Source: Streptomyces sp. NK08204 (GTDB lineage Bacteria > Actinomycetota > Actinomycetes > Streptomycetales > Streptomycetaceae). Taken from it: 64,000 bases of DNA. Of the stretch, positions 18,624-26,559 are shown piece by piece. The stretch is from positions 558,001 through 622,000 of the forward strand of contig NZ_JAINVF010000001.1 in NCBI RefSeq assembly GCF_020400585.1. Direction: 5' to 3'. How positions within the stretch are numbered: position 1 is the stretch's first letter; each line of letters starts with the position of its first letter. The notes under the pieces were generated by a model. It was not told the DNA's origin. It made no database searches and saw only the letters and a list, made by a program, of their open reading frames with translations. A program made the position numbers and the translations under genes.

Positions 18624-19391
18624 ATGACAGTGACCAACGCCGACGGTTCCACCACCGTGGACAACGGTGACGGTACGTCGACCACGACGTGGCCCGACGG
18701 CACGACCGAGGTCGGCTACGCCGACGGCTCCACCATGCGCACGTTCCCAGACGGCAGGGTGCTGAACACCTACCCGGACGGAACCCGTACCTTCAACGAC
18801 CAGTACGGCACACCACTGGATCCCGGCACCGGCAACCCGCTGCCCGCCCCGCCCGTGACCGCGCAGCCCGTGGTGACCGCCGGGGATGTCGAGAGCGGGG
18901 TCCACGTCATCAGCGGCGTCGCGGAGGCGTTGCTCGTCCTGGCCGACGCGGAGGGCGCGCTGGCTCTCATCGAGCCGATCAACGCCATGTTCGCCCCGAT
19001 CAGCATGGCCCTGGAGGTCTGGCACGCGCTGGACTCCGCGCCCCGCGCCTACGGCACCATGGGCTACTGCTACGGGCTCATGTACGGCGCCCTCGACATG
19101 GGAGAGCCCGCCTATCCCCAGGGACCGTACTCGCTCGACTCCCCGGAGACGGTCCAGGAGAAGCAGACACGCTACGCCGAAGGCGTCCGTACCGCGGCCG
19201 CGCAGCTCGCCGACGGGACCTCCGGCTCGGCCCTGCGCAACCGGGTCCTCCTGCGCACCGCCTACCTGGGCAGCGACCCGCACCGCACCCTCAACGAGAT
19301 ATGGGTGACCGCCTGCCGCAAGAACGACGACGAGTTCTACGCGGACCACCTCGCCCTGATGTGGCCCGATACCGGAATGACGGAAGCGTGA
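18624..19391 (+). CDS. DG-repeat protein with hydrophobic core segment
   Basis: A 255-aa protein. The first 75 residues are short imperfect Thr/Asp/Gly repeats of the type T-x-x-x-P-D-G-T (TTWPDGTTEVGYADGS, TFPDGRVLNTYPDGT), predicting a small beta ladder similar to MORN- or YD-like repeats. Residues about 90-150 are hydrophobic (VISGVAEALLVLADAEGALA, INAMFAPISMALEVWHAL) and could be an amphipathic or membrane-inserting helical pair. The C-terminus is helical and charged. ATG 18624 is chosen because CAGGAGAGACGCG precedes it; the longer frame overlaps the previous gene. I do not recognise a function. A DG-repeat plus hydrophobic block would fit a pore-forming or membrane-contacting partner, which is speculative. 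Confidence 0.72.
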   Translation: MTVTNADGSTTVDNGDGTSTTTWPDGTTEVGYADGSTMRTFPDGRVLNTYPDGTRTFNDQYGTPLDPGTGNPLPAPPVTAQPVVTAGDVESGVHVISGVAEALLVLADAEGALALIEPINAMFAPISMALEVWHALDSAPRAYGTMGYCYGLMYGALDMGEPAYPQGPYSLDSPETVQEKQTRYAEGVRTAAAQLADGTSGSALRNRVLLRTAYLGSDPHRTLNEIWVTACRKNDDEFYADHLALMWPDTGMTEA

Positions 19392-19425
19392 CGGTGACGG
19401 CACGCCCGGACCAAGGAGGTACCCC

Positions 19426-20325
19426 GTGACCAGGCACCGTGTCACAGTCGTCGCCGCACTCGTCCTGGCGGCGGCCGGCCTCGGCACCGCGCAGGGAGCG
19501 TCGGCGTCGCAGTCCCAGGGACCGGACACCTGCGTGAAGGGGTATGTGTGGCGTCTGGCGACGCCCACGGATCACGTCTGTGTCGCGCCGGAGATCCATG
19601 ACCAGGTGGTCAAGGACAACAGCCACGCCGACGAGCGGCGCAGTCCCAACGGCGGTCCCTACGGCCCCGCGACCTGTCTGCAGGGCTGGGTCTGGCGCGA
19701 GGGCACCCCGGACGACCTCACGTGCGTCGACCCCGATGTCCGCTCGCAGGCCTGGCAGGACAACGCCGAGGCACCCAACCGCTGGGCCGCCACGGCGCGG
19801 TCGGACGGCAGCAACGCCCACCCGTTCCTCTACCCCGACACGACGTACACCATCGCCGGCCGGCCGGCTGCCGGGAGTCCGTCACCGAGTGCGGGCGAGA
19901 GCGGGGGCGGGCTGGTGGTCGACGCCCAGGGCGCGCCGGTCGGGGCGGGGACGGGCACCGAGGTCGCCCGCGACAACGGCACGGACAGCCAGCGGTTCCA
20001 GTTCCTGCGGCGGGGAGACTTGAAGGCACACGAGAACGCCTTCCAGATCCGGGACCGGGCGTCGGGCAAGTGCCTGGCCGTGGCGGACGCCGGGAAGAGC
20101 AACGGCGACCGGGTCGTCATGGGTGACTGCGACTGGTCGGACGGCCGGGTGTGGTCCTTGTGGACTCGGAAGGACGGCTACTGGGAGCTGCATGCGCGGC
20201 ACAGCGACAAGTGCCTGACAGCGCACAACACGCTGTTCACGGCGCCCGCTCCCGGCGCGTACCTGGAGCAGTGGAAGTGTCTCAACGGGAAGAACCAGGC
20301 GTGGCGTCTGGTCCCGGTGACGTGA
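19426..20325 (+). CDS. Secreted ricin-type (beta-trefoil) lectin-like protein
   Basis: A 299-aa Sec-exported protein. The signal peptide (VTVVAALVLAAAGLGTAQGA, cleaved after about residue 27) is clear. The mature protein starts with two copies of a Cys-containing motif (CVKGYVWRLATPTDHVCV and CLQGWVWREGTPDDLTCV), each followed by a DN dipeptide, common in secreted actinobacterial proteins. A C-terminal beta-trefoil (RicinB-like) lectin domain of about 140 residues has SGKCLAVADAGKSNGDRV and SDKCLTAHNT repeats. It probably binds carbohydrate outside the cell. It is the last gene of the plus-strand operon; its 3' end overlaps the converging flavoprotein gene by 44 bp. Confidence 0.88.
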   Translation: MTRHRVTVVAALVLAAAGLGTAQGASASQSQGPDTCVKGYVWRLATPTDHVCVAPEIHDQVVKDNSHADERRSPNGGPYGPATCLQGWVWREGTPDDLTCVDPDVRSQAWQDNAEAPNRWAATARSDGSNAHPFLYPDTTYTIAGRPAAGSPSPSAGESGGGLVVDAQGAPVGAGTGTEVARDNGTDSQRFQFLRRGDLKAHENAFQIRDRASGKCLAVADAGKSNGDRVVMGDCDWSDGRVWSLWTRKDGYWELHARHSDKCLTAHNTLFTAPAPGAYLEQWKCLNGKNQAWRLVPVT

Positions 20326-21445
20326 CGTCCGCTGCGGTGCGGCGCCGTCTCCAGAAAGGGGTGTCCCACCGCGCTTCCGCTCCATAGCAGGCGGCTCTGG
20401 CACAGAGGAACTCGTCATGCACGGCGCCCACGCGCGCCGCGTAACGGCCCAGGGCCCGCTGATCGCCGCCGGCCTCCTCGGTCAGTGCGGTGGCGGCCGC
20501 GATCCCTGTGGCCAGTGCGTGAGTGATGCCGCGTGCAGCGATGGGGTCGGTCACGGCTGCCGCGTCTCCGGCCGCCACCCAGCCCGGACCGGCAGCGGGC
20601 ACCGTGCGGGAGGTGCCGGCGGACAGGACACACAGACGGCGCGGTGCGGTGGGGCGATGAGCGGGCACCCGAGCGCGCACATGCCGGGTGACTGCCAGTG
20701 CGGCCCACCAGCCTTGCGGGGTCCGCAGGCCCGCGCCGGCGACCAGGTCCGCGTCCGTGACGGCCATGACGACGTGCCGTCCGAACGGCAGGGGCGCCGT
20801 GTACCACCAGCCGAAGGCAGCGGACTCGACGAGTGACGTGCGTTCGGGGCCTGCCTCCGCGCCGTACGGGCCGTCATGTCGCGGGCCGGGGCCGACCACC
20901 TCGGCCGCCACGGCCACGAGGTGGTCGTGATGCACCACCTGCGCGCCGAGCCGGCGCGCGAGCCGGGCCCGTGCCCCCGTGGCGTCCACGAGGTAGGGAG
21001 CAGTCATCGCCGTGTCGGACACGGTCACCTGCCAGCGGCCGTCCTTCCGGGCCACCGATCGGACACTGCCGGTGTGCAGCCGCACGCCCGCCGCACGGGC
21101 CGCCCGGCGCAGCGCCGCGTCGAACGGCCCGCGGTCCACGTGCCAGCCGGCTCCGTAGGGCCCGCGCAGGAAGTCGGTGGCCGTCAGGTCCGGCCCGCCC
21201 CAGGACGACTGGTTGCCGTAGCAAGGCGCGCAGCATTCCGGAGGAAGCCGGTCCAGCACGCCAAGTCCCTGCAGCAGGAGCCGGGTCACGGGTGCCAGGC
21301 TCTCCACGACACGCCATCTTGCCGGAGGGCCGGGATGGAGGAGGACCACGTCGGCACCCTGCGACGCGAGAGTGAGTGCCGCGGCCACCCCTGCGGGGCC
21401 GCCTCCGGCGACCAGCACGTCCGGGCGGTTCCGCGGCCGGGTCAT
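20282..21445 (-). CDS. LodB-like FAD-dependent maturation flavoprotein
   Basis: A 387-aa FAD-dependent oxidoreductase with an N-terminal Rossmann motif (VLVAGGGPAGVAAALTLASQ), a Y-G-N-Q-S-S-W-G motif typical of the tryptophan-halogenase/LodB group, and a GWVAAGDAAAVTDPIAARG FAD-binding segment. In known LodA/GoxA systems such a partner hydroxylates the precursor tryptophan during formation of the cysteine tryptophylquinone (CTQ) cofactor. The gene starts 37 bp after a LodA-like gene on the same strand, the canonical arrangement. The 3' end overlaps the converging lectin gene. Function by context is well supported; activity is not shown. Confidence 0.85.
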   Translation of the reverse strand: MTRPRNRPDVLVAGGGPAGVAAALTLASQGADVVLLHPGPPARWRVVESLAPVTRLLLQGLGVLDRLPPECCAPCYGNQSSWGGPDLTATDFLRGPYGAGWHVDRGPFDAALRRAARAAGVRLHTGSVRSVARKDGRWQVTVSDTAMTAPYLVDATGARARLARRLGAQVVHHDHLVAVAAEVVGPGPRHDGPYGAEAGPERTSLVESAAFGWWYTAPLPFGRHVVMAVTDADLVAGAGLRTPQGWWAALAVTRHVRARVPAHRPTAPRRLCVLSAGTSRTVPAAGPGWVAAGDAAAVTDPIAARGITHALATGIAAATALTEEAGGDQRALGRYAARVGAVHDEFLCARAACYGAEARWDTPFWRRRRTAADVTSPGPDATPGSSR

Positions 21446-21482
21446 GGCGTTCCCCCGGTCCTCGCAGGGCGCCCTGTGCAGG

Positions 21483-24400
21483 TCAATGGATGCTGCCCAT
21501 GCCTTGGATGCGCAGCCGCAGCGGGCTGTCGGGCTCGGGCACGGGCTGGGTCGTCGACAGGCTCACGCGCGTGGCCGGTGCCCCCATGTCGGGGAGCGGA
21601 CAGCCGGCCTGGACCCAGTCGTGCACGATCTGCCGCACGGTCCTGGAGACCGGCAGGTCACGCGCGAGTCGGGTGGCGTCCGCCGGAGTGAAGAACTCAC
21701 AGAGGAAGTCCGTGGCGGCCTCCCGGTCCGTCGGACGGTCGTCGCCGCCCGTGCCGTCCGCCGTGTTCGCGGGATGCGTCAGCGCGGCGAGCAGCGCGGG
21801 AGCCGGCTGGAGACACCACCAGGCGACCGGTCGCTGCACGATCCGGTCCGGGTTGCCCGGCTGGGGGCCGACCAGTGTTCTGCTGTCGGAGAGGAAGCCG
21901 TCCGGTCGTGCCCGTACGGCGTCGGCCAGGAGGAGGATGGTTTCGAGCGGCGAGTACGCGCGCCGCTCACCCGGCTCCTCGGTGAGCGATCGGATCCACT
22001 CCCGCCACACCTCGGTCTCCTCCTCGTCGAACACCTTGTACATGGGGCCGTTCCAGCGGAAGAGACGCAGGAGGGGGCTACCGGCGGGATCGCCGGGGAC
22101 GACCCAGTCCGAAGCGGTCAGCGCGGCGAGGAGGCCTTCGGGGTCGGCGAACCAGTCGTTGAGGTAGCTGCCCGCGAGCATCTTCCTCCCGTGGTTGAGG
22201 GTAGCCCGTGGAGCCTTGTTCCTGATCATGCCCAACAGCCTCTCCTCGGGCGTGGGCGGTGACTTCAGGTGGGCGACCAGTTCCTCGCCGAGGTTGCCCG
22301 TGACCGCGAAGGCCACGTAGCCGTTCCAGATGCGTTCCCACTGACGCTGCACTGCCTCCTCCCCGCCGAGTGTGTGCAGCTGGTCGAGGTAGCGCATGAC
22401 GGCGTCGCGGGCGCGGGCGCCGTGTCCGTCCGCGGCGTTGTCGATGCCGACGTGCATCCGGAAGAAGCGGGAGTCGATGCCGTGGTGGTCCATCAGTTTC
22501 GCCAGGGGAACGACCCCCAGCACCTCCCACTCCAGGAACAGCGTCATGCCGAGCAGCTCCGGGAAGAACGCTTCGGGATGGCAGGAGATCGCCAGCTCGA
22601 ACGCCGGGACGGTGAACGCGGAGTCGAGCAGGTCGGTGCGTGTGGCGAAGGCGTAGGAGTCGACGGGCGGCAGGTGGACGCCGAGTTGCTGCAACAGCGT
22701 CTGGTATAGGTTCGAGTGGTTCAGTGCCGGGTTGCCGTCGCCGACCTCCTCCTTCCAGATCGAGAACAGCAGGCCGTGGACGTCGTCCATGGGTTTGGCC
22801 TCGGTGAGGTGCCGTAGCCACACCCCGTCCAGGAGGTTGAAGGGCGCCATCTGTGTGAGGCGTTCAACCACCGAGTCCCGAGTACGGAACACCTGCTCGA
22901 TGTCCGGGTCGGCCGGGTCGTACGCCTCGGCGTCCTGTGCCAGCTGGGTGTAGATCAGGTCGAGCCGCTCCTGAAGGCCCTCCCGGGTGTAGCGGAACGG
23001 CCGCAGCGTCTGGGGTGCGGCCGGATCGTGCTGGACGGCCACCGCCTCGGCGAGCAGCGACTGGGCGAACGCCCGGGAGGCCTTGACCTGGTCGGGGAAG
23101 CGGTCGGGATGCTGCAGCGCGTAGAACCAGTCGCGGTGGCTGAGGCCGACCTGGTCGGCGCGTTCCGTCTCGACGAGGACCCGGCTGCCGTCAGGGGCCT
23201 GCCGGGCCACGACGAAGCCGAGCCGGCTCCACTGCCCGACCATGTCCTGGGCGCCCGCGTGCGCGCGCATCCGGCTCCACTGGTCGTCCACTCTCTTGTC
23301 GTAGGCGGTGTCGCTCTCCCCGGACCTGCGGGCCGGTTTCGGCTTGCGGACGATCTGCTGCCCGACGCCCCGCGCCCACGGCCGGCGGAACGGCGTAGGG
23401 CCGATGCTCCGGGTGGCCTGCTCGCCTGCCGAGCGGACCAGGGAGAGAAAGTGTGTCTCGGGATAGACGTCGTCGGGCCGCTGGGCGGGCCACCAGTGGG
23501 TGTGGCACTCGTAGAAGTCGGCCTGCCACGGCAGGGCCAGGTGTTTGGTCAGGTCGCCGGGCTCGAGGTCCTCCCGGAGCCGGAAGGGGCCGACCCACAT
23601 GTCCGGGTCCTGGACGTTGTACGTCATCTCGATGCCCGGGTAGAAGGGGCCCCCGCTGCAAGCTTCCAGGGCAGCGCGCACCAGGGCATGCGGCTCGTCC
23701 TGCAGGGCGGGCTCGGCCGGGGCGGGCGGCTGTCCCGTCCAGTCCGCGATGAAGTCGCCCTCCGCCCAGCGGCGCATTCTCTCGTACTGGCCGGGCAGCA
23801 GGGACATCCATCTGCCCGGCTTGCCGTCCAGGGGCTCTCCGTCGTCACCGGCGAGCTGAGGCATGTACACGGACGTGGCCTCGGCGGTCCCCGCGCCGGG
23901 CCCGCGCAGCCGTCGGAAGACCGACTGCCGCAGGTCGGCGGTCCCGGGGCCGTTCGACGCAAGCTGCCCGAGGAGAGCGGGGGCCAGAAAGTGGCCGGGC
24001 TCCCCCTCGCCGTGGCCGCGCAGCGCGGCGGCGTTGACCCATGGGTAGTCGCTGACGCGACGCAGGATCGGATGGATGTCCCGTGTGAAGGAGACGGAGT
24101 CGGGCTGCTCGTACTGCTGGGCCTCGGCGATCACGTCGTAGAGCGTGACGAGGTTCTCCGTGTGGGGGGAGAAGTCGGGCGGTGCGACCAGTACCCAGGC
24201 CAGCTGTGCCCGCAGCGGCCCGGTTCCGTTCCGCAAGGTGACGGTGGCGTGTACGGGGCCGTCGGACACGTCGTCGTACCAGAAGTCGTTATTGGCGAAA
24301 TGGACGACGGGGTTGTCCTGGAGGGTGGTGCCGGAGTGGCCGAGACCCCCGAGGACGAGCAGCCGGCCGTCGCCGTCGGTGCGCAGTTCACCGAGGGGCA

Positions 24401-24941
24401 CCGGTCTGCCCAGGAACGTGCCGGTGTCGAATCGTGCCCCGGAACCCGACTGGTTCGGCCCGGTGACGGAACGGGGACCGGGTCTGATGGCGAGCCGGGA
24501 CCGAGCCTCTGGGTCGTCGACGTCGATGGCCTGGTTGCGGCGAGCCCGCGGGTCCCGGGCTCCCCCGCCTTCCGTCCCGTCATGGTGCCGTCCGACGAAT
24601 CTGAACCAGGCGGCCTTGGTGTTGGCGAGCTCGACCGTCCAGCAGATCTCCGCGTGCTGCGCGGTCAGTTCGCCCAGCACAGTGCCGTCCGCTCCGTAAC
24701 CATAGACACGGAAGCGTGCCGCCTGCCGCTTGACGCGGCCCTCGCCCTCCTTGAAGCCGCCGGCCGGCTGCGGGGGAAGGCCGGGCACCTCAGGGCCGAT
24801 GAAGAATTCCGTCGGACTGTTCCCCACCCGGGCGATCCCGAGGGACGGATGGATTTCACACCGCACGACGTCGTCCAGATTCACAGACAGCAGTTCACCG
24901 GACTCCTGCGGCCGACACGAAGAGTGGCTTGCCCGGGACAT
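21483..24941 (-). CDS. LodA/GoxA-like CTQ oxidase fused to a diiron heme-oxygenase-like domain
   Basis: A 1152-aa protein. Residues about 1-640 form a LodA-like quinoprotein amine/amino-acid oxidase module: IHPSLGIARVGNSPTEFFIG near the start, SGGPFYPGIEMTYNV after the candidate cofactor Cys428, and WQADFYECHTHWWPAQRPDD with candidate Trp483/484. LodA itself forms CTQ from Cys516 and Trp581. Residues about 690-900 look like an iron-containing redox enzyme of the heme-oxygenase-like diiron superfamily: SCHPEAFFPELLG, LFLEWEVLGV and FRMHVGIDNAADGH supply His/Glu/Asp ligands. Ordinary LodA proteins are about 700 aa, so this is a fusion. The position four residues before Cys428 is Ala, where LodA has a conserved Asp, so cofactor formation may differ. 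The substrate is unknown; hydrogen peroxide is a family product. Confidence 0.85.
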   Translation of the reverse strand: MSRASHSSCRPQESGELLSVNLDDVVRCEIHPSLGIARVGNSPTEFFIGPEVPGLPPQPAGGFKEGEGRVKRQAARFRVYGYGADGTVLGELTAQHAEICWTVELANTKAAWFRFVGRHHDGTEGGGARDPRARRNQAIDVDDPEARSRLAIRPGPRSVTGPNQSGSGARFDTGTFLGRPVPLGELRTDGDGRLLVLGGLGHSGTTLQDNPVVHFANNDFWYDDVSDGPVHATVTLRNGTGPLRAQLAWVLVAPPDFSPHTENLVTLYDVIAEAQQYEQPDSVSFTRDIHPILRRVSDYPWVNAAALRGHGEGEPGHFLAPALLGQLASNGPGTADLRQSVFRRLRGPGAGTAEATSVYMPQLAGDDGEPLDGKPGRWMSLLPGQYERMRRWAEGDFIADWTGQPPAPAEPALQDEPHALVRAALEACSGGPFYPGIEMTYNVQDPDMWVGPFRLREDLEPGDLTKHLALPWQADFYECHTHWWPAQRPDDVYPETHFLSLVRSAGEQATRSIGPTPFRRPWARGVGQQIVRKPKPARRSGESDTAYDKRVDDQWSRMRAHAGAQDMVGQWSRLGFVVARQAPDGSRVLVETERADQVGLSHRDWFYALQHPDRFPDQVKASRAFAQSLLAEAVAVQHDPAAPQTLRPFRYTREGLQERLDLIYTQLAQDAEAYDPADPDIEQVFRTRDSVVERLTQMAPFNLLDGVWLRHLTEAKPMDDVHGLLFSIWKEEVGDGNPALNHSNLYQTLLQQLGVHLPPVDSYAFATRTDLLDSAFTVPAFELAISCHPEAFFPELLGMTLFLEWEVLGVVPLAKLMDHHGIDSRFFRMHVGIDNAADGHGARARDAVMRYLDQLHTLGGEEAVQRQWERIWNGYVAFAVTGNLGEELVAHLKSPPTPEERLLGMIRNKAPRATLNHGRKMLAGSYLNDWFADPEGLLAALTASDWVVPGDPAGSPLLRLFRWNGPMYKVFDEEETEVWREWIRSLTEEPGERRAYSPLETILLLADAVRARPDGFLSDSRTLVGPQPGNPDRIVQRPVAWWCLQPAPALLAALTHPANTADGTGGDDRPTDREAATDFLCEFFTPADATRLARDLPVSRTVRQIVHDWVQAGCPLPDMGAPATRVSLSTTQPVPEPDSPLRLRIQGMGSIH

Positions 24942-25057
24942 GGTTTGTCACCTGTCCGGTGCAGTGGCTCGACAGGGCATCGGGCGCCCCGGCAACTAGA
25001 ATGGCGGAGGGCGGGATCCCGCAGACGGACACCATCGTTGCGAAAGTAGTGGTCGTC

Positions 25058-25243
25058 GTGGCCGATTCCAAGGACGAGGCAGCCCTGCGCGCCGCACAGT
25101 CCGCGAAGGACACGCAGAAGCAGCGCAAGCGGGACGCGTCGAGCAAGCAGCAGGAAAGTCAATCACCCGGGAAGGCCTCTGCCGAGAGCGTCGCACCGGA
25201 GGAAGCGCCCGCTCCCGAACCGAGGAGGTACGGCCGGGGCTGA
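25058..25243 (+). CDS. Small charged hypothetical protein
   Basis: A 61-aa Lys/Gln/Ala-rich protein (VADSKDEAALRAAQSAKDTQ and so on), mostly predicted helix followed by a Pro/Glu-rich tail. The start is uncertain: GTG 25058 is chosen because codon use becomes coding-like there; ATG 25001 is an alternative. It overlaps the end of a minus-strand small reading frame. No function is recognised. Confidence 0.42.
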   Translation: MADSKDEAALRAAQSAKDTQKQRKRDASSKQQESQSPGKASAESVAPEEAPAPEPRRYGRG

Positions 25244-25437
25244 TGCCTCCGGCGGAAGAACGCGATCGGGACCCGGGCGCCGGATCCCACGGGAAAACCG
25301 GCGGCCGGGTTCGCGCGTGACCGCGGGACGCCCGGCATCGTGACCGTTTCCTTGACCGTGCCCCGGGGTGCGTGGGCCGTCGACGCCACACTGGCCCAGC
25401 ACATGGTCGTCGTCCACAGCTCCTGATGCGGCTTCAC
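25159..25437 (-). CDS. Small protein with a Cys-Trp-Ala motif, downstream of the SARP gene
   Basis: A 92-aa reading frame starting at GTG 25437 and preceded by a perfect ribosome site (GGAGGTCG) that begins in the 15-bp gap after the SARP gene, so it should be co-translated with it. Residues 8-20 (WTTTMCWASVAST) resemble the active-site strip C-W-A-A of papain-like cysteine proteases, but the rest of such a domain is missing. The second half overlaps an opposite-strand small gene and is less convincing. It may be a truncated protease remnant or a short regulatory peptide; I cannot decide. Confidence 0.45.
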   Translation of the reverse strand: MKPHQELWTTTMCWASVASTAHAPRGTVKETVTMPGVPRSRANPAAGFPVGSGARVPIAFFRRRHQPRPYLLGSGAGASSGATLSAEAFPGD

Positions 25438-25452
25438 CGTTCGACCTCCGTC

Positions 25453-26223
25453 TCACGCGGTCGGTCCGGGAACGCACTCCGGGTGCCCTGCCGCCGCCCG
25501 CGGCGGCAGCCACTCGGCGAGCAGGCGGGTGAACCGGGGAGAGGGCTCGACGCCCAGTTCGTCGTTCAACAACCTGCGGAACGCGGCGTAATGACGCAGC
25601 GCTTCGCACACATTGCCCTCCGCGAGATGAGCCGAGACCACGGCCCGGTGCGCGCTCTCGCGCAGCGGCTCGGCGCGTACGCCGGCCCACGCCGCCTCCA
25701 TCGCCAGGGCGGGTCTGCCCTGCTGGATCAGGGTGTCCGCCAGCGTGTCGAGGGCGTGCAGCCGCAGTTGCCGCAGGCGCTCGCGCTCCAGGAGCACCCA
25801 TTCCTCGTCCCAGCCCGGCAGGAGGTCGTCTCCGGTGAGGAGTCCGAGCGGGGGGTGGCAGCAGGACGGTGGACCGCAGCCCGCCACGACGCTGAGTGCC
25901 GTGCGGGTGAGGGCGTGGACGTCCACGCGCAGGTCCGGGGTGACCATGAGTACGTCTCCGCAGCAGCGAACGAGCGGGGGCTCACCGCGCGGAAGCTTCC
26001 ACAAGGTGGTGCGCAGGCTGCCCCTGGCGTGCTCCTCGGTGACCTCGGGCCACAGCGTGCCGGCGAGGACAGTGCGGGCCACCCGCTCGCGCAGGCTCAG
26101 GAAGGCGAGGAGTCTCTGGCCGTTGCGGCACAGCGCCACCGTCTCGGTTCCGAACTGCAGTCGGAACTGCCCGAGCAACCACAACTGGGCGGAGGGAGAC
26201 ACGTTCACGATCGCCTCGCTCAC
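25453..26223 (-). CDS. SARP-family transcriptional activator
   Basis: A 256-aa regulator of the Streptomyces antibiotic regulatory protein type: an N-terminal OmpR-like winged helix (LWLLGQFRLQFGTETVALCR, ARGSLRTTLWKLPRGEP) followed by a bacterial transcriptional activation domain (residues about 110-245: VLLERERLRQLRLHALDTLA, EALRHYAAFRRLLNDELGVE). It has no ATPase domain, so it is the small pathway-specific kind. It starts at GTG 26223 and is divergent from the 26.6-30.3 kb operon, in front of which a SARP-type heptamer array is found. It probably activates that operon and perhaps the oxidase and paralog genes. Confidence 0.87.
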   Translation of the reverse strand: MSEAIVNVSPSAQLWLLGQFRLQFGTETVALCRNGQRLLAFLSLRERVARTVLAGTLWPEVTEEHARGSLRTTLWKLPRGEPPLVRCCGDVLMVTPDLRVDVHALTRTALSVVAGCGPPSCCHPPLGLLTGDDLLPGWDEEWVLLERERLRQLRLHALDTLADTLIQQGRPALAMEAAWAGVRAEPLRESAHRAVVSAHLAEGNVCEALRHYAAFRRLLNDELGVEPSPRFTRLLAEWLPPRAAAGHPECVPGPTA

Positions 26224-26462
26224 CGTGGTGTCGCATGAGCGCCTGCCGGAAGCCGTACTGCCTCGCCGGCGCTTGCCTCACAGCTCGATCCCGTGGATAC
26301 CGGCTTCGGGGGTCCGCGGCCTGCGAGGAGGTCCGTCCCCTCCAGTTTCAGCCCCTCCTTCCTGCTCTGCAACCCACCGCTCGACGGCACTGCGGGGATG
26401 ACGTACCGCTGGTCACCGGGGTGGTCTCCACCCTGCGCCGCGCGCCGCCGAAGCGGCCGCGA
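26224..26462. other. Non-coding part of the SARP/zinc-repeat divergent region
   Basis: This stretch, with the operator region that follows it, separates the SARP gene from the plus-strand operon. It must hold the SARP promoter on the minus strand. Open frames crossing it are short and compositionally unlike genes. Apart from the array starting at 26463 I see no strong repeat or hairpin. Confidence 0.5.
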
Positions 26463-26504
26463 TGACGGCGCAGTGACGCCGGGCTGACGGCGGTTGCCTA
26501 GGTT
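26463..26504 (+). promoter_or_regulatory. SARP-type operator: three heptamers at 11-bp spacing plus -10 box
   Basis: Three direct heptamers TGACGGC (26463-26469), TGACGCC (26474-26480) and TGACGGC (26485-26491) start exactly 11 bp apart. Seven bases later comes TAGGTT (26499-26504), a good -10 box. Known SARP targets have heptamer repeats at 11-bp steps ending about 8 bp before the -10. The next gene starts at 26560, so the site should drive the plus-strand operon under the adjacent SARP. Confidence 0.78.
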
Positions 26505-26559
26505 CGGTAACGGCTGCTCAGACCCACGCCGAGGAAGAACACGCGAAGGAGGCAGTCCC

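Noticed and set aside
24997..25002. TAGAAT as a -10 box for the small gene at 25058
   Set aside because: No -35 within 16-19 bp, and the distance to the chosen start gives no independent support.
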